Positions 22,779 through 31,517 are shown, counted from the stretch's first letter. The stretch: 38,371 nt of DNA from SYFY01 sp031385325 (GCA_031385325.1 JANNBJ010000090.1:1-38371), one strand, 5' to 3'. Notes: generated from the sequence alone by a model not told the origin. Numbers and translations are program-made.

Positions 22779-23633
22779 TTACATGCCGACGGTCGTTAAC
22801 AAGGCATCCATACGGGTCTTGAGGCTATCTAGATTGCCGGCCATCAGCGGCACGATGAGCTGGTCCACACCGACGGCGGAATAACCTTCAACGGTCCCCG
22901 GATTAACCGGTTGGCTGTTCGGACCGATATAGATCTTCACATCGCTGCGGCTTCGTCCATGCCCTGCGAGCTCACTGTCCAGATAGGCCAATCGCTCACT
23001 CACACCATCCGGAGTGAGATTGAAGCCATACCAGCCGTCACCGTGCGAGGCCACACGACGCAGCGCTGGATTGCTCTCCCCTCCAAACAGCACAGGCAGC
23101 CTGGTCTGTACAGGCTTGGGATTGAAGTGACACGCTTCGATGTCAACGGTACGTCCGTGATACGACGGATTGTCCTGAGTCCACAATGCACGCATCACGT
23201 CGATGTACTCCAGACAGCGGGCTGCGCGATCAGCAAAGCTCATACCCAGAGCATCGAACTCCTCGGCCAACCAGCCAATACCTACGCCAAAGTCGACCCG
23301 GCCTCCCGAGAGGTAATCAAGATCGGCGACCATCCGCGCGGTATAGACCGGTTGGCGTTGTGGCACCAGACAGATGCCCGTGCCAAGCCGGATGGTGCTG
23401 GTGTGCGCTGCCACGAAAGTCAGCGCCGAGAACGGATCCAGCAACCCTTCCGGCTCACCGGGGATACGGCCGCTGCGGGAATAAGGGTAGGTTGATGCGT
23501 ACTCCGGGAAGAACAGCACATGCTCAGGAACCCACAATGAATGGAATCCTGCTTCTTCTACCAGCCTCGCGGCCGGGCCGATGAATGCAGGTGGCGTACG
23601 ATGATTGAACGCCATGGCTATGCCGATCTTCAC
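22779..23633 (-). CDS. LLM-class flavin/F420-dependent oxidoreductase (second copy)
   Basis: A 284-residue luciferase-like monooxygenase-fold enzyme. The N-terminus is VKIGIAMAF, then S-L-W-V-P-E-H-V-L-F near residue 34, L-G-T-G-I-C-L-V-P-Q-R-Q-P, V-D-F-G-V-G-I-G-W-L-A-E-E and L-P-V-L-F-G-G-E-S. It belongs to the same broad subfamily as the copy at 21524 but is only moderately similar, so the two are paralogues with different substrates rather than a recent duplication. GTG at 23633 is chosen because GGGAG lies about 9 bp before it and the protein then starts at the first beta strand. A longer frame reaching 23741 would overlap the divergent MFS gene. Confidence 0.92.
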   Translation of the reverse strand: MKIGIAMAFNHRTPPAFIGPAARLVEEAGFHSLWVPEHVLFFPEYASTYPYSRSGRIPGEPEGLLDPFSALTFVAAHTSTIRLGTGICLVPQRQPVYTARMVADLDYLSGGRVDFGVGIGWLAEEFDALGMSFADRAARCLEYIDVMRALWTQDNPSYHGRTVDIEACHFNPKPVQTRLPVLFGGESNPALRRVASHGDGWYGFNLTPDGVSERLAYLDSELAGHGRSRSDVKIYIGPNSQPVNPGTVEGYSAVGVDQLIVPLMAGNLDSLKTRMDALLTTVGM

Positions 23634-23722
23634 TTGTTCTGCTCCCGTCTGGTTCGCGATGTGCTGCAGGCTAAAGGTATGATGGCCGTGGGGCAACGGG
23701 CGGGGAATACCACATCGGCAGT

Positions 23723-24958
23723 ATGGCCAGCGGACGCGCATTCACGCATTACCTGACCAGCTCAAGCCTGTGGATGGCCGGTATGAGCCTGTACGGCTTC
23801 CTCTTTACCTGGATATTGGTCGGCATTCTTGACCGACCGGCCAGCGAGGCAGGGATGGCCCGATTCATCGCCGAAATGCCGCCTCTGGCACTCCTGCTGC
23901 TTGGTGGGGTACTGGGCGACCGCATGAATGGCCGCACGTACCTGATCATCATGAATCTGGCGATGGCCATTCCACCGCTCGTGATCGCCGGCATCTACAG
24001 CATCGATCTGTTGAACTACTGGTGGGTGGTAGCTTTTGGCGTGACCACGGCTAGCATCCAGGCACTCTCCGACCCTTCAAGGCAGGCGATCCTCTCGCGC
24101 GTCACTCCGCTGGATATTCAGCGATCAGTCACTGCCATGACTGTCGTGACCACGGGTGTCGGCATGCTCGGGTTTTATCTCGGTGGCAAGCTTGAAGTGC
24201 TTGGCCTCAGCCAGGTGCTGATGATGCAAGGCGGTTTTTTTCTGCTTGGCGCAATCGCTGTAAGCGCCTTGCCGGACATGCCGGTGGTTGAAGCTCGCCG
24301 CCCGTCGTTGATGGAAGGGCTGCGGGCAACCTGGGAATCAACACTTGCGCGCAACATGATCGGGCTCAACTTCCTCTCCAGCCTGTTCAATGCCGGTGCC
24401 TATATCATCGCCATCCCCTACATTGCCAAGGAAGTGTATGGCGGCGACGCTGCCTTCCTGGCTACCGTGATGATCGTATTCACGCTGGGGAGCGTTGGCT
24501 CGAATGTCATCCTGTTTTTCTTCATGCCACTGTTGCGGCCGGGACGTCTGTTCCTGCACATGCAGATTTCGCGGATGGTGATACTGGGTTGCCTCGTCCT
24601 GACGCCACCGTTATGGCTGTTCTACGTGCTGCTCTTCTGCTGGGGCGTGAACATGGGCATCACGACGACGATGGTCCGCACCACCGTGCAGGAACTCGCG
24701 TCGGTGACGTATCGCGCGCAAATTCTCTCCGTGCTGCTGCTCAGCTTCATGGTGTCGTCGCCACTGAGCAGCTATTTGCTCGGTCACGTCATCCAGGCCT
24801 ACAAACCGCTCGCTGCACTAGTACCTGGAATCGGCTTCTCCGCACTGATCTTCTTCATCGGTGTGTGGAAAAGCGGCCTGTGGGACTATCGCTCCGAAAC
24901 TGGCAGCATCAAGGATGCTCAGCGCGTCGACGTTGCGTCGAGCATACGGGCCAAATAA
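23723..24958 (+). CDS. MFS transporter
   Basis: A 411-residue integral membrane protein with 10-12 hydrophobic helices. The signature loop between helices 2 and 3 is G-G-V-L-G-D-R-M-N-G-R (about residues 61-71). A-L-S-D-P-S-R-Q-A-I-L-S-R-V near residue 115 is typical of the EntS/MFS_3-like exporters. It probably exports a small molecule or takes up a catabolic substrate; the direction cannot be told from sequence. It is divergent from the second LLM gene (89-bp gap). Its end overlaps the end of the convergent alpha/beta hydrolase gene by 40 bp. The last 25 residues are a cytoplasmic tail. Confidence 0.9.
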   Translation: MASGRAFTHYLTSSSLWMAGMSLYGFLFTWILVGILDRPASEAGMARFIAEMPPLALLLLGGVLGDRMNGRTYLIIMNLAMAIPPLVIAGIYSIDLLNYWWVVAFGVTTASIQALSDPSRQAILSRVTPLDIQRSVTAMTVVTTGVGMLGFYLGGKLEVLGLSQVLMMQGGFFLLGAIAVSALPDMPVVEARRPSLMEGLRATWESTLARNMIGLNFLSSLFNAGAYIIAIPYIAKEVYGGDAAFLATVMIVFTLGSVGSNVILFFFMPLLRPGRLFLHMQISRMVILGCLVLTPPLWLFYVLLFCWGVNMGITTTMVRTTVQELASVTYRAQILSVLLLSFMVSSPLSSYLLGHVIQAYKPLAALVPGIGFSALIFFIGVWKSGLWDYRSETGSIKDAQRVDVASSIRAK

Positions 24959-25818
24959 CCCGCCACCAGATCCGGATCCTGCATCGGGATGAAGTGGGTG
25001 AGCTCGGGTAAGTACATGTCCTCACCATGCGGAAAAGCACCAGCCAGCCCGGGCCAGGTTGGTGACATCGAAAAGTCCATGCGCTCGCCCTCATCCGGCA
25101 ATCGAGTGAAATCCCGGGACTTCGCACGCATGACAGTTACTGGTATCTGGATCTTCGCAATCTTTGCATGCACATCGGTCGAGGTATTGTTCATGTAAAC
25201 CGAGGCCTCAACGATCGGGGGACAAGCGAGGGACCAACTGCCATCGGCAGCAGGCAGCAGACCATATCGGCAGTAGTCTTCGAGTACATCACGTCGCCAT
25301 AACGAGTACGGATGACGCGTCACGAATCGATCGAACATCTCCTGCCAGCCGCCCCAGACACCCCGCCGACGTGACACCGGATGATCTTCAACCCGATCAT
25401 ACGAATGGCGTCCACCAGCACCGTACATTTCAGGCGCCATGATCACCGGATCGATCAGCAACAAGCGATCAAACGCGTCTGGCAGCGTGTGCGTCACCTG
25501 CACAAGGCAATGCCCACCCATGGAATGTCCGGCACCGACGGCATGCCGGATTTCCAGAGCCTGCATCAACTCGATGATGTCGCCTGCAAACGTCGTCCAG
25601 ATGTATGGCGCCTGTTTGCCACTGCGGCCATGGCCACGCAGATCAACGGCGATGATCCGGGCATCAACGGGCAGCCGCTGGACCACCTGATCCCAGCAGC
25701 GGGCGTGAAAGCCCGTGGCGTGCAGTAACACGATGGTCCGGGTCGACGCTTTCGATCCCCACTCGAAGTAGCAGAGTTCAACGGCCTTGCCTGCAAAGCG
25801 GTGTTCGCGCGGTTCCAT
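24919..25818 (-). CDS. Alpha/beta hydrolase
   Basis: A 299-residue alpha/beta-fold enzyme beginning MEPREHRFAG. The oxyanion strand reads L-L-H-A-T-G-F-H-A-R-C-W, followed by V-D-L-R-G-H-G-R-S. The nucleophile elbow is G-H-S-M-G-G near residue 98, and the catalytic histidine is in E-L-T-H-F-I-P near 278. The H-A-T-G-F oxyanion variant differs from the H-G motif of the other hydrolase in this window, so they are separate families. ATG at 25818 is chosen because sequence upstream of it is not family-like and a divergent gene starts at 26010. The esterase or C-C hydrolase type cannot be decided. Its 3' end overlaps that of the MFS gene. Confidence 0.9.
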   Translation of the reverse strand: MEPREHRFAGKAVELCYFEWGSKASTRTIVLLHATGFHARCWDQVVQRLPVDARIIAVDLRGHGRSGKQAPYIWTTFAGDIIELMQALEIRHAVGAGHSMGGHCLVQVTHTLPDAFDRLLLIDPVIMAPEMYGAGGRHSYDRVEDHPVSRRRGVWGGWQEMFDRFVTRHPYSLWRRDVLEDYCRYGLLPAADGSWSLACPPIVEASVYMNNTSTDVHAKIAKIQIPVTVMRAKSRDFTRLPDEGERMDFSMSPTWPGLAGAFPHGEDMYLPELTHFIPMQDPDLVAGYLARMLDATSTR

Positions 25819-25882
25819 GGAGTACCCGGTAAATAACAAAGCCCGCGATGTTAGCGCCGGCAGTTTATGGATACGAGCCGGA

Positions 25883-25905
25883 CTTCTTGTTCGGGCTTCT
25901 TGTTC
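25883..25905. promoter_or_regulatory. Direct-repeat operator candidate
   Basis: CTTCTTGTTC occurs twice (25883-25892 and 25896-25905), 13 bp apart. It lies in the 191-bp region between the divergent alpha/beta hydrolase (25818) and crotonase (26010) genes. A TTGACG box follows at 25926-25931 without a convincing -10. A regulator binding one face of the helix is possible, but no regulator gene is adjacent. Confidence 0.3.
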
Positions 25906-26009
25906 CGACAGGGTCGCTTGCATGGTTGACGCAAGCCGGTCGCACCCGATTCGATTTGGTCCTATCCTCGAAGCCTGTTTTCGACCTTTGTCCTCAATAC
26001 GGGTCACTC

Positions 26010-26891
26010 ATGAACTTCAAGCATGTGCTGTATGAAAAAACGGGCCGGATCGCGACGCTGACGCTGAACCGGCCAGAACGACTGAACGCCATCTGTCCCG
26101 GCATGCCACGCGAGATCGCCGAAGCCGCAACCCTTGCCAACGAAGATCCCGACGTCCACGTGGTGATCGTCACCGGCACTGGTCGGGCTTTTTGTGCTGG
26201 CTACGACCTGGTGCTGTCGGCAGAAAAGGGGACCAAGGGCGAGGCAGGACCGGCGCTGGATCCGCAGGGTCGACCATGGGATCCGATGATGGATTTCCAC
26301 ATGATGAACGCCAATACCCAACACTTCATGAGTCTCTGGCGGTGTTACAAGCCGACGATCGCAAAGATCCACGGCTACGCAGTCGCCGGGGGCAGTGACA
26401 TTGCGTTGTGTTGTGACCTGGTCGTGATGGCCGATGACGCGAAGATCGGCTATCCCCCGGCGCGGGTGTGGGGATGCCCGACCACCGCCTGGTGGGTGTA
26501 TCGACTTGGCGCAGAAAAAGCCAAACGGATGCTGTTCACTGGTGACCTGATTTCCGGCAAGGAAGCCGCAGCCATGGGTCTCGTACTGGAATCCGTGCCT
26601 GCAACCGAACTCGACGCCCGCGTCCAGCAACTGGCCGCACGCATCCAGGGTGTGCCCCGCAATCAGTTGATGATGCAGAAAATGATGGTGAATCAAGCGC
26701 TCGACAACATGGGACTGGCGACTACCCAGACCATGGCGACACTGTTTGATGGCATCACCCGACACTCACCTGAAGGGGTCTGGTTCAAAAAACGCTCCGA
26801 GGCCTATGGATTCAAGGACGCCATCGGCATACGTGATTCAGGCGAGAACATCGCCTCCGGCGTGAGCCGCGTTCCCCGCCCTTTTGAATGA
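26010..26891 (+). CDS. Enoyl-CoA hydratase/isomerase family protein (crotonase)
   Basis: A 293-residue crotonase-fold protein. It opens with the usual strand V-L-Y-E-K-T-G-R-I-A-T-L-T-L-N-R-P-E-R-L-N-A. The first oxyanion-hole segment is G-R-A-F-C-A-G-Y-D-L (about residues 58-67). The second is K-I-H-G-Y-A-V-A-G-G-S-D-I-A-L near 118-132, then K-I-G-Y-P-P-A-R-V-W-G. It probably hydrates or isomerises a 2-enoyl-CoA. A longer-than-usual insertion (about residues 70-100, P-W-D-P-M-M-D-F-H-M-M) is typical of a subgroup acting on bulky acyl-CoAs. ATG 26010 gives the family start. A cluster of plus-strand catabolic genes follows directly: SnoaL-like, serine hydrolase and acyl-CoA dehydrogenase-like. 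Confidence 0.93.
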   Translation: MNFKHVLYEKTGRIATLTLNRPERLNAICPGMPREIAEAATLANEDPDVHVVIVTGTGRAFCAGYDLVLSAEKGTKGEAGPALDPQGRPWDPMMDFHMMNANTQHFMSLWRCYKPTIAKIHGYAVAGGSDIALCCDLVVMADDAKIGYPPARVWGCPTTAWWVYRLGAEKAKRMLFTGDLISGKEAAAMGLVLESVPATELDARVQQLAARIQGVPRNQLMMQKMMVNQALDNMGLATTQTMATLFDGITRHSPEGVWFKKRSEAYGFKDAIGIRDSGENIASGVSRVPRPFE

Positions 26892-26925
26892 TCCCGCAGT
26901 CTCTAGCCGAGGAGCCGCTCGCACC

Positions 26926-27363
26926 ATGACGGAAATCGAAAAACAAACCATCGAACGGGCGTGCGAACAATTGCAGTACGCCTACGCGCGGTTCATCGAC
27001 TTCCGTGATTACGAAGGTTTCACACAACTGTTTACTGTTGATGGTGTGCTGGATGCGGGGCTGGAGCTGAAAGGTCGAGACGCCATTTTCAGCTCTTGTC
27101 AGAAACGCTCTGCCGGCCTGCGCAGTCGACATGTCATCACCAACAGCTTCATCGATGTGCTCGGTCACAATCTGGCGAGGGGTATCTGTTATCTGAGTCT
27201 GTATCGGCTGGATTGCAATGAATCGGCAAAGCCTGGGCCATTGCCGATGCCAGGACCTGCTGCCGTTGGCCACTATCAGGACAGCTTCAAACGGGTCGAC
27301 AACGTCTGGAAGATTGCGCACCGAAAATTGCATCTGGCTTTCCGCGACGATTCGCAATTTTGA
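26926..27363 (+). CDS. SnoaL/NTF2-like protein
   Basis: A 145-residue protein of the cone-shaped NTF2-like fold. It has an N-terminal helix (Q-T-I-E-R-A-C-E-Q-L), then Y-A-R-F-I-D-F-R-D-Y-E-G-F-T-Q-L-F, a strand with D-G-V-L-D-A, R-S-R-H-V-I-T-N, and the closing strands G-H-Y-Q-D-S-F-K-R-V-D-N-V-W-K-I-A-H-R. Such proteins are often dehydratases, isomerases or ring-hydroxylation subunits in steroid or aromatic catabolism. R-x-D or H in the pocket could act, but the reaction is not determined. ATG 26926 has GAGGAG about 11 bp before it. It sits 34 bp after the crotonase, and its stop overlaps the start of the next gene by 3 bp. Confidence 0.87.
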   Translation: MTEIEKQTIERACEQLQYAYARFIDFRDYEGFTQLFTVDGVLDAGLELKGRDAIFSSCQKRSAGLRSRHVITNSFIDVLGHNLARGICYLSLYRLDCNESAKPGPLPMPGPAAVGHYQDSFKRVDNVWKIAHRKLHLAFRDDSQF

Positions 27364-28784
27364 AGTCGTTTGCACCACGCGTTTTCTTCTTTTCGTGGCT
27401 ATTGTTGTTTGTATCATTGGCGCCACTGCCTCGCGCCGATGATCTGGGCGACACACTTCTGACCGTACAGAAAAAGCAGTCCATTCCGGTGATGGGATGG
27501 GTTGTCCTCTTGCCCGGTCAAGCACCTCGCACTGAAGTCATCGGAGCAGGCCTCACGACACCTCTGAGGTTCGGGTCAATCACCAAAACGTTTACAGCCA
27601 TTACGTTGCTCAACGCCGCGGAAGCCGCTGGCATCAGCATCGACACACCCCTCGACAAGATCGCTGGGAACGGGCAGTGGCGAAACAGTTTTCCAGTGCC
27701 GCTCACACTTCACCACCTGGTCACCCTCACCGCTGGCCACGCCGACCTCGGATTCATCGCCTTCAACGACAACACACCACGCAATCTGGCGGACAGCCTG
27801 CAACGAAATCAGGACGCTCTGACTTCATGGTGGCCACCAGGTCTGGTGCACAGCTATAGCAACGCAACCCCAGGGCTCACGTCTCTGGCGGTGGAACAAC
27901 TGACCAAAAAGCCGTTCACCGAGGCAATGTCGGCGCTGCTCTTCGAACCACTGGGGTTGACCCAGGCAGGTTTGACTCCGGACCCCGCGCTGCCTGGCGG
28001 CTTTCGCGCCGATGGGATCACGCCAATCGAATACTGGCACACCACCTTCCCGGCATTCGGTGCGCTCAACATGTCGATGCCGGACATGACGCGCTTTCTG
28101 CAGACGCTGCTCGCCGGAGGTCGTCAAGGAGAACGAACGGTCTGGTCACCGGCTACCCAGCAAGCACTCTTGGTGCCAAAAATGGGGCTGGGTCACACCG
28201 CCGGACTCGACATCGGCTACGCGGCCGGGATGTACACCCGGATCGCACAAGGACTGGTGTGGCACACCCACGGCGGAGACGCCGATGGTTATCGCTCACG
28301 TTATGCCGTTCTGCCGGAGCATCAGGCTGCTTACGCGATTGTCATCAATACCGACAACCCGTTTGCTCTGCGCAAGCTCGAAGCAATTCTCGAGCGACAC
28401 ATCATTCGCGCATTGAAGCTTCCCATCACCGCGCCTTCGCCTGCCCAGCCGCTGCAGAAGTCGCCGGACGGCGAGTACTACCCGGTCGGCACTCGTTTCG
28501 ACATTCAAGCATGGCGCGATTGCAAGATGCCGCGAGTATCCATCACCTCAACAAAAAACGAACTGACCCTCACTCGCGGGCGGGATCTCACTCGACTCAA
28601 ACATCTCGGTGACAATCACTTCGCCGCTGACAGTGAGCCTGCAGTGACTGCGGTGATTACCAGCGACACCTCCGGCAGTGTCTATTTCCTCGGTGAATAC
28701 GGTAACTACGTGCGGCTCAGAACCTGGGGCAAGGAGCCCCCGGCAGTCATTCCGTCTTTCCTGCCGACCTGTATTCCGCAATAA
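27360..28784 (+). CDS. Exported serine hydrolase (beta-lactamase/esterase family)
   Basis: A 474-residue class C beta-lactamase-fold hydrolase. A signal peptide of about 26 residues (K-S-F-A-P-R then a Phe/Leu-rich core, ending P-L-P-R-A-D) directs it to the periplasm. The active-site motifs are S73-I-T-K76, Y166-S-N168 and H-T-H-G-G near residue 301, in the order and spacing of the family. Residues beyond about 370 form an extra C-terminal domain like that of penicillin-binding-protein-related esterases. Substrates in this family range from esters to D-peptides, so true beta-lactamase action is unlikely without more evidence. It starts at TTG 27360, overlapping the SnoaL-like stop (TTGA), so it is co-translated. 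Confidence 0.9.
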   Translation: MKSFAPRVFFFSWLLLFVSLAPLPRADDLGDTLLTVQKKQSIPVMGWVVLLPGQAPRTEVIGAGLTTPLRFGSITKTFTAITLLNAAEAAGISIDTPLDKIAGNGQWRNSFPVPLTLHHLVTLTAGHADLGFIAFNDNTPRNLADSLQRNQDALTSWWPPGLVHSYSNATPGLTSLAVEQLTKKPFTEAMSALLFEPLGLTQAGLTPDPALPGGFRADGITPIEYWHTTFPAFGALNMSMPDMTRFLQTLLAGGRQGERTVWSPATQQALLVPKMGLGHTAGLDIGYAAGMYTRIAQGLVWHTHGGDADGYRSRYAVLPEHQAAYAIVINTDNPFALRKLEAILERHIIRALKLPITAPSPAQPLQKSPDGEYYPVGTRFDIQAWRDCKMPRVSITSTKNELTLTRGRDLTRLKHLGDNHFAADSEPAVTAVITSDTSGSVYFLGEYGNYVRLRTWGKEPPAVIPSFLPTCIPQ

Positions 28785-28810
28785 TCTGTTCCAAATCAGG
28801 ACGCTCTTTC

Positions 28811-29968
28811 ATGCCCATCAAATCCCGAGCTTTGGCTCGTGCGACGCCGTTTTTTGATCGTATTCGGGATGAAGCACTGGCCATCGAAGCGGCGCGGCGC
28901 ATTCCAGCCTCGCTGGCGGCAGATCTCGCCGGTGCCGGTCTGTTTCGCATGGTGGTTCCCGCCATCTACGGCGGTTTGCAGGTTCACCCCTCAGAATTCG
29001 TCGATACGTTGATTGCCTTGTCACGAGCAGATGGCGCCGTTGGCTGGAACCTGATGATCGGTAGCACCACCGGATTGCTCAGCGCGTCTCTGCCAGATGA
29101 ATGGGCACAATCCATGTATGGGAACGACCCGTTGGCCATCACCGTTGGTGTGACGGCGCCGCTGGGACGCGCCGTTCCCGAAGGGGATGGCCTCCGTGTT
29201 TCCGGTCGATGGCCCTTCGGCAGCGGCTCACATGTTGCGACCTGGATCTGCGGTGGATGTCTGGTCATGGAAAATGGTCAACCACGGCGCAATTCCCACG
29301 ACTTGCCCGAGACCCTGCTGGTCTTCTTCCACAAGAGTGACGTGACGATCCATGACAACTGGCACGTGTCCGGATTGCGCGGCACCGGCAGTAATGACAT
29401 CGAGGTCAAGGATCTGCTGGTACCCGCCGGTCGTTGGGTCGTCCTCGGGGGCAAACCTCGCATCGACGCGCCGCTTTACCGGTTTCCGACGCTTGGCCTG
29501 CTCGCACTAGGTGTGTCGAGTGTTGCGGTTGGCATCGCGGAACATGCCATCGACGAGTTCATCCGGTTAGCCGGTGGCAAAGTACCAACCGGTAGTACCC
29601 GGGCGCTGGCCAATCGTTCCAGCGCACAGCAGCAATTGGCTGAAGCGGAAGCTGGGGTCCGCGCTGCGACCGCCTTGATCCACAGCACCATCGACGATGT
29701 ATATGCCATGGCCGAGCAAGGCACCCGGCTTGGGCAGGAAGAAAAGGCACGACTGCGACTGGCCGCAACCCATGCCACGTGGAGTTCGGTCGCCGCTGTC
29801 GACAAGCTGTACCACGCAGCGGGTGGCAGCGCCATTTACCAGGAAAATCCGCTGCAGCGTTGTCTGCGCGACATCCATGTGGCTACCCAGCACGTCATGG
29901 TGGCTCAGCCGACACTGGAAGTGGTTGGCAAGGTGATGTTCGGCATCGATCCAAAGACCTTGCTGTAA
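28811..29968 (+). CDS. Acyl-CoA dehydrogenase-like flavoprotein (HsaA-like hydroxylase)
   Basis: A 385-residue protein with the acyl-CoA dehydrogenase fold. It has an N-terminal helical domain (G-L-F-R-M-V-V-P-A-I-Y-G-G), a middle beta domain (V-S-G-R-W-P-F-G-S-G-S-H-V-A-T-W) and a C-terminal helical bundle (H-A-A-G-G-S-A-I-Y-Q-E-N-P-L-Q-R-C-L-R-D-I-H-V-A-T-Q-H). The W-P-F-x-S-G pattern and the final R-D-x-H-V-A-x-Q-H are characteristic of the flavin-dependent monooxygenase branch (HsaA, HpaH-like), rather than true dehydrogenases. These enzymes use reduced flavin from a partner reductase, for example in steroid-ring degradation; no reductase is adjacent. It follows the serine hydrolase by 26 bp and ends the plus-strand catabolic cluster. 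Confidence 0.9.
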   Translation: MPIKSRALARATPFFDRIRDEALAIEAARRIPASLAADLAGAGLFRMVVPAIYGGLQVHPSEFVDTLIALSRADGAVGWNLMIGSTTGLLSASLPDEWAQSMYGNDPLAITVGVTAPLGRAVPEGDGLRVSGRWPFGSGSHVATWICGGCLVMENGQPRRNSHDLPETLLVFFHKSDVTIHDNWHVSGLRGTGSNDIEVKDLLVPAGRWVVLGGKPRIDAPLYRFPTLGLLALGVSSVAVGIAEHAIDEFIRLAGGKVPTGSTRALANRSSAQQQLAEAEAGVRAATALIHSTIDDVYAMAEQGTRLGQEEKARLRLAATHATWSSVAAVDKLYHAAGGSAIYQENPLQRCLRDIHVATQHVMVAQPTLEVVGKVMFGIDPKTLL

Positions 29969-30117
29969 GTGTTGTCCGAACCGCTCTCTGTTACGACTTG
30001 TCGTGGATGGCAGATCTTTGTGCTGCAGACGTTACCCTTGTTATGCAGCGCTTCCCCGATCAGCCCGCTCCCCGTTGGGTTCGGGAGACAGTTCGCCTCT
30101 CCAGGTTGTTGTGCCGC

Positions 30118-30123
30118 TATAAT
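30118..30123 (+). promoter_or_regulatory. -10 box of the cation efflux gene promoter
   Basis: A perfect TATAAT lies 30 bp before the GTG start at 30154. A weak TTCGCC at 30092-30097 is 20 bp away, a long spacing like that of MerR-controlled metal-efflux promoters. This placement supports the GTG start rather than in-frame codons upstream of the promoter. Control by metals is inference. Confidence 0.5.
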
Positions 30124-30153
30124 CCGGGCATCGACCTGCTAACGGGACCCAGC

Positions 30154-31125
30154 GTGGCCCACACTCACGATCACGAACACAGTCACGCCGACGATCATTC
30201 GCATCACGCTGCGCATGACCAGCAGCCAGAACATGGGCATGGACATGGCCCGGACCATAACCATGCATCACATGCCACGGAAAAAGTTCTGCTACGTGCT
30301 TTTGTTCTGATCGCCGGATTTACGCTGGTTGAATTTGTTGGTGGCTGGTTCACCAATTCACTGACACTGATGGCCGATGCGGGCCACATGCTGCTGGACG
30401 CTACCGCCCTGGGCCTTGCCTGGTACGCAGCCCGCCTATCGGGTCGCAGCGGCAACCACCAACTGTCTTACGGCTATCACCGCTTCCAGGTGCTGGCCGC
30501 CTTCGTCAACGGGCTGACCCTGGCCGCACTGGTGTTCTGGATCGTTCTTGAAGCCATACATCGTCTGGGTACACCAGAAACCATGGTGGTGCTGCCAACA
30601 CTCGCGATTGCCATTATCGGTCTGCTGGTAAACATCGTGGCCTACAGGATGCTGCATGGCACCGAATCCAACATGAACGTCCGGGCTGCGGCGATGCATG
30701 TGGTCGGCGACATGCTGGGCTCCGCTGCCGCAATCATTGCGGCAACCACTGTCTACTTCACGGGCTGGCTCTACGCCGATCCCCTGCTCGCCGGCAGCAT
30801 CGCACTGGTTCTGGCGCGCGGGGCATGGCGAATCATTCGCGACAGCGCCCATATCCTGCTGGAAGGCGTGCCAACCGGGGTGAATGTCCGGGATATTCGC
30901 GACGCTTTGGTAACGAGCGTACCTGGCGTGCTGGAAGTGCACCACGTTCACGCGTGGTCACTCACGCCTGAAAAACCACTCCTGACGCTGCACGCAAACC
31001 TCGCGCTGGGGGCTGATGTGAGCGGCGCGACGTCGTTGATGAAGAAGATCCTGCAGGATCGATTCGGCATCAACCACTCGACAATCCAGGTCGAACACGG
31101 CCCTTGCCCAGACCACAGCGATTGA
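30154..31125 (+). CDS. CDF-family divalent-metal efflux transporter
   Basis: A 323-residue six-helix cation diffusion facilitator that exports zinc, cobalt or cadmium in exchange for protons. The first 40 residues contain 15 histidines (AHTHDHEHSHADDHSHH and further HG repeats), an extended metal-sensing tail. The metal site in helix 2 is M-A-D-A-G-H-M-L-L-D and that in helix 5 is H-V-V-G-D-M-L-G. The cytoplasmic C-terminal domain ends V-E-H-G-P-C-P-D-H. GTG 30154 is chosen because a TATAAT box lies 30 bp upstream and the family begins with a His-rich tail. The gene overlaps dgkA (TTGA). Cobalt needed by the nitrile hydratase in this window could be one of its substrates, but that is inference. 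Confidence 0.94.
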   Translation: MAHTHDHEHSHADDHSHHAAHDQQPEHGHGHGPDHNHASHATEKVLLRAFVLIAGFTLVEFVGGWFTNSLTLMADAGHMLLDATALGLAWYAARLSGRSGNHQLSYGYHRFQVLAAFVNGLTLAALVFWIVLEAIHRLGTPETMVVLPTLAIAIIGLLVNIVAYRMLHGTESNMNVRAAAMHVVGDMLGSAAAIIAATTVYFTGWLYADPLLAGSIALVLARGAWRIIRDSAHILLEGVPTGVNVRDIRDALVTSVPGVLEVHHVHAWSLTPEKPLLTLHANLALGADVSGATSLMKKILQDRFGINHSTIQVEHGPCPDHSD

Positions 31126-31493
31126 GCAAACCAGGTAAAACCGGCCTCGCGCGAGTGGTTGCAGCCACCCGCTATTCGTTCAGTGGGTTGCGGGCTGCGT
31201 GGCGGTTTGAGTCAGCATTCCGGCAGGAAACGACGTTGGCGGCCTTGTTGATCCCCATCGCGCTCTGGCTAGGAACAACAGCCGTTGAACGGGCACTGCT
31301 CATCGCCGTACTTGGCATCGTGATCATTACTGAATTACTCAACTCCGCCGTCGAAGCTGTCGTTGATCGTGTGGGTGAAGAACATCATGCGCTCGCTGGA
31401 CGTGCCAAGGACATGGGTTCGGCGGCAGTTTTCATCTCACTCGTCCTCACCTTGCTCATCTGGGGAGTCATCGCTTTCGGTCGCTTCGCCTGA
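31122..31493 (+). CDS. dgkA: Diacylglycerol kinase
   Basis: A 123-residue trimeric inner-membrane enzyme that phosphorylates diacylglycerol to phosphatidate, recycling lipid from membrane-derived sugar synthesis. It starts SKPGKTGLARV, followed by Y-S-F-S-G-L-R-A-A-W-R-F-E-S-A-F-R-Q-E, then three hydrophobic helices and the catalytic region E-L-L-N-S-A-V-E-A-V-V-D-R-V-G-E-E-H-H and G-R-A-K-D-M-G-S-A-A-V. The length matches E. coli DgkA (122). The start is TTG at 31122, overlapping the CDF stop TGA by three bases (TTGA); a TTG at 31104 would add six non-family residues. Coupling with a metal exporter is unusual and may just reflect packing. Confidence 0.96.
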   Translation: MSKPGKTGLARVVAATRYSFSGLRAAWRFESAFRQETTLAALLIPIALWLGTTAVERALLIAVLGIVIITELLNSAVEAVVDRVGEEHHALAGRAKDMGSAAVFISLVLTLLIWGVIAFGRFA

Positions 31494-31517
31494 ACCCAGA
31501 TAACACCTGACGCCGTG

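Noticed and set aside
26004..26765. 253-codon minus-strand frame opposite the crotonase gene
   Set aside because: It is antisense to a clear crotonase; no motif.
29779..30153. N-terminal extension of the CDF transporter
   Set aside because: It overlaps the acyl-CoA dehydrogenase-like gene and the TATAAT promoter box, and lacks family similarity; the GTG at 30154 is preferred.
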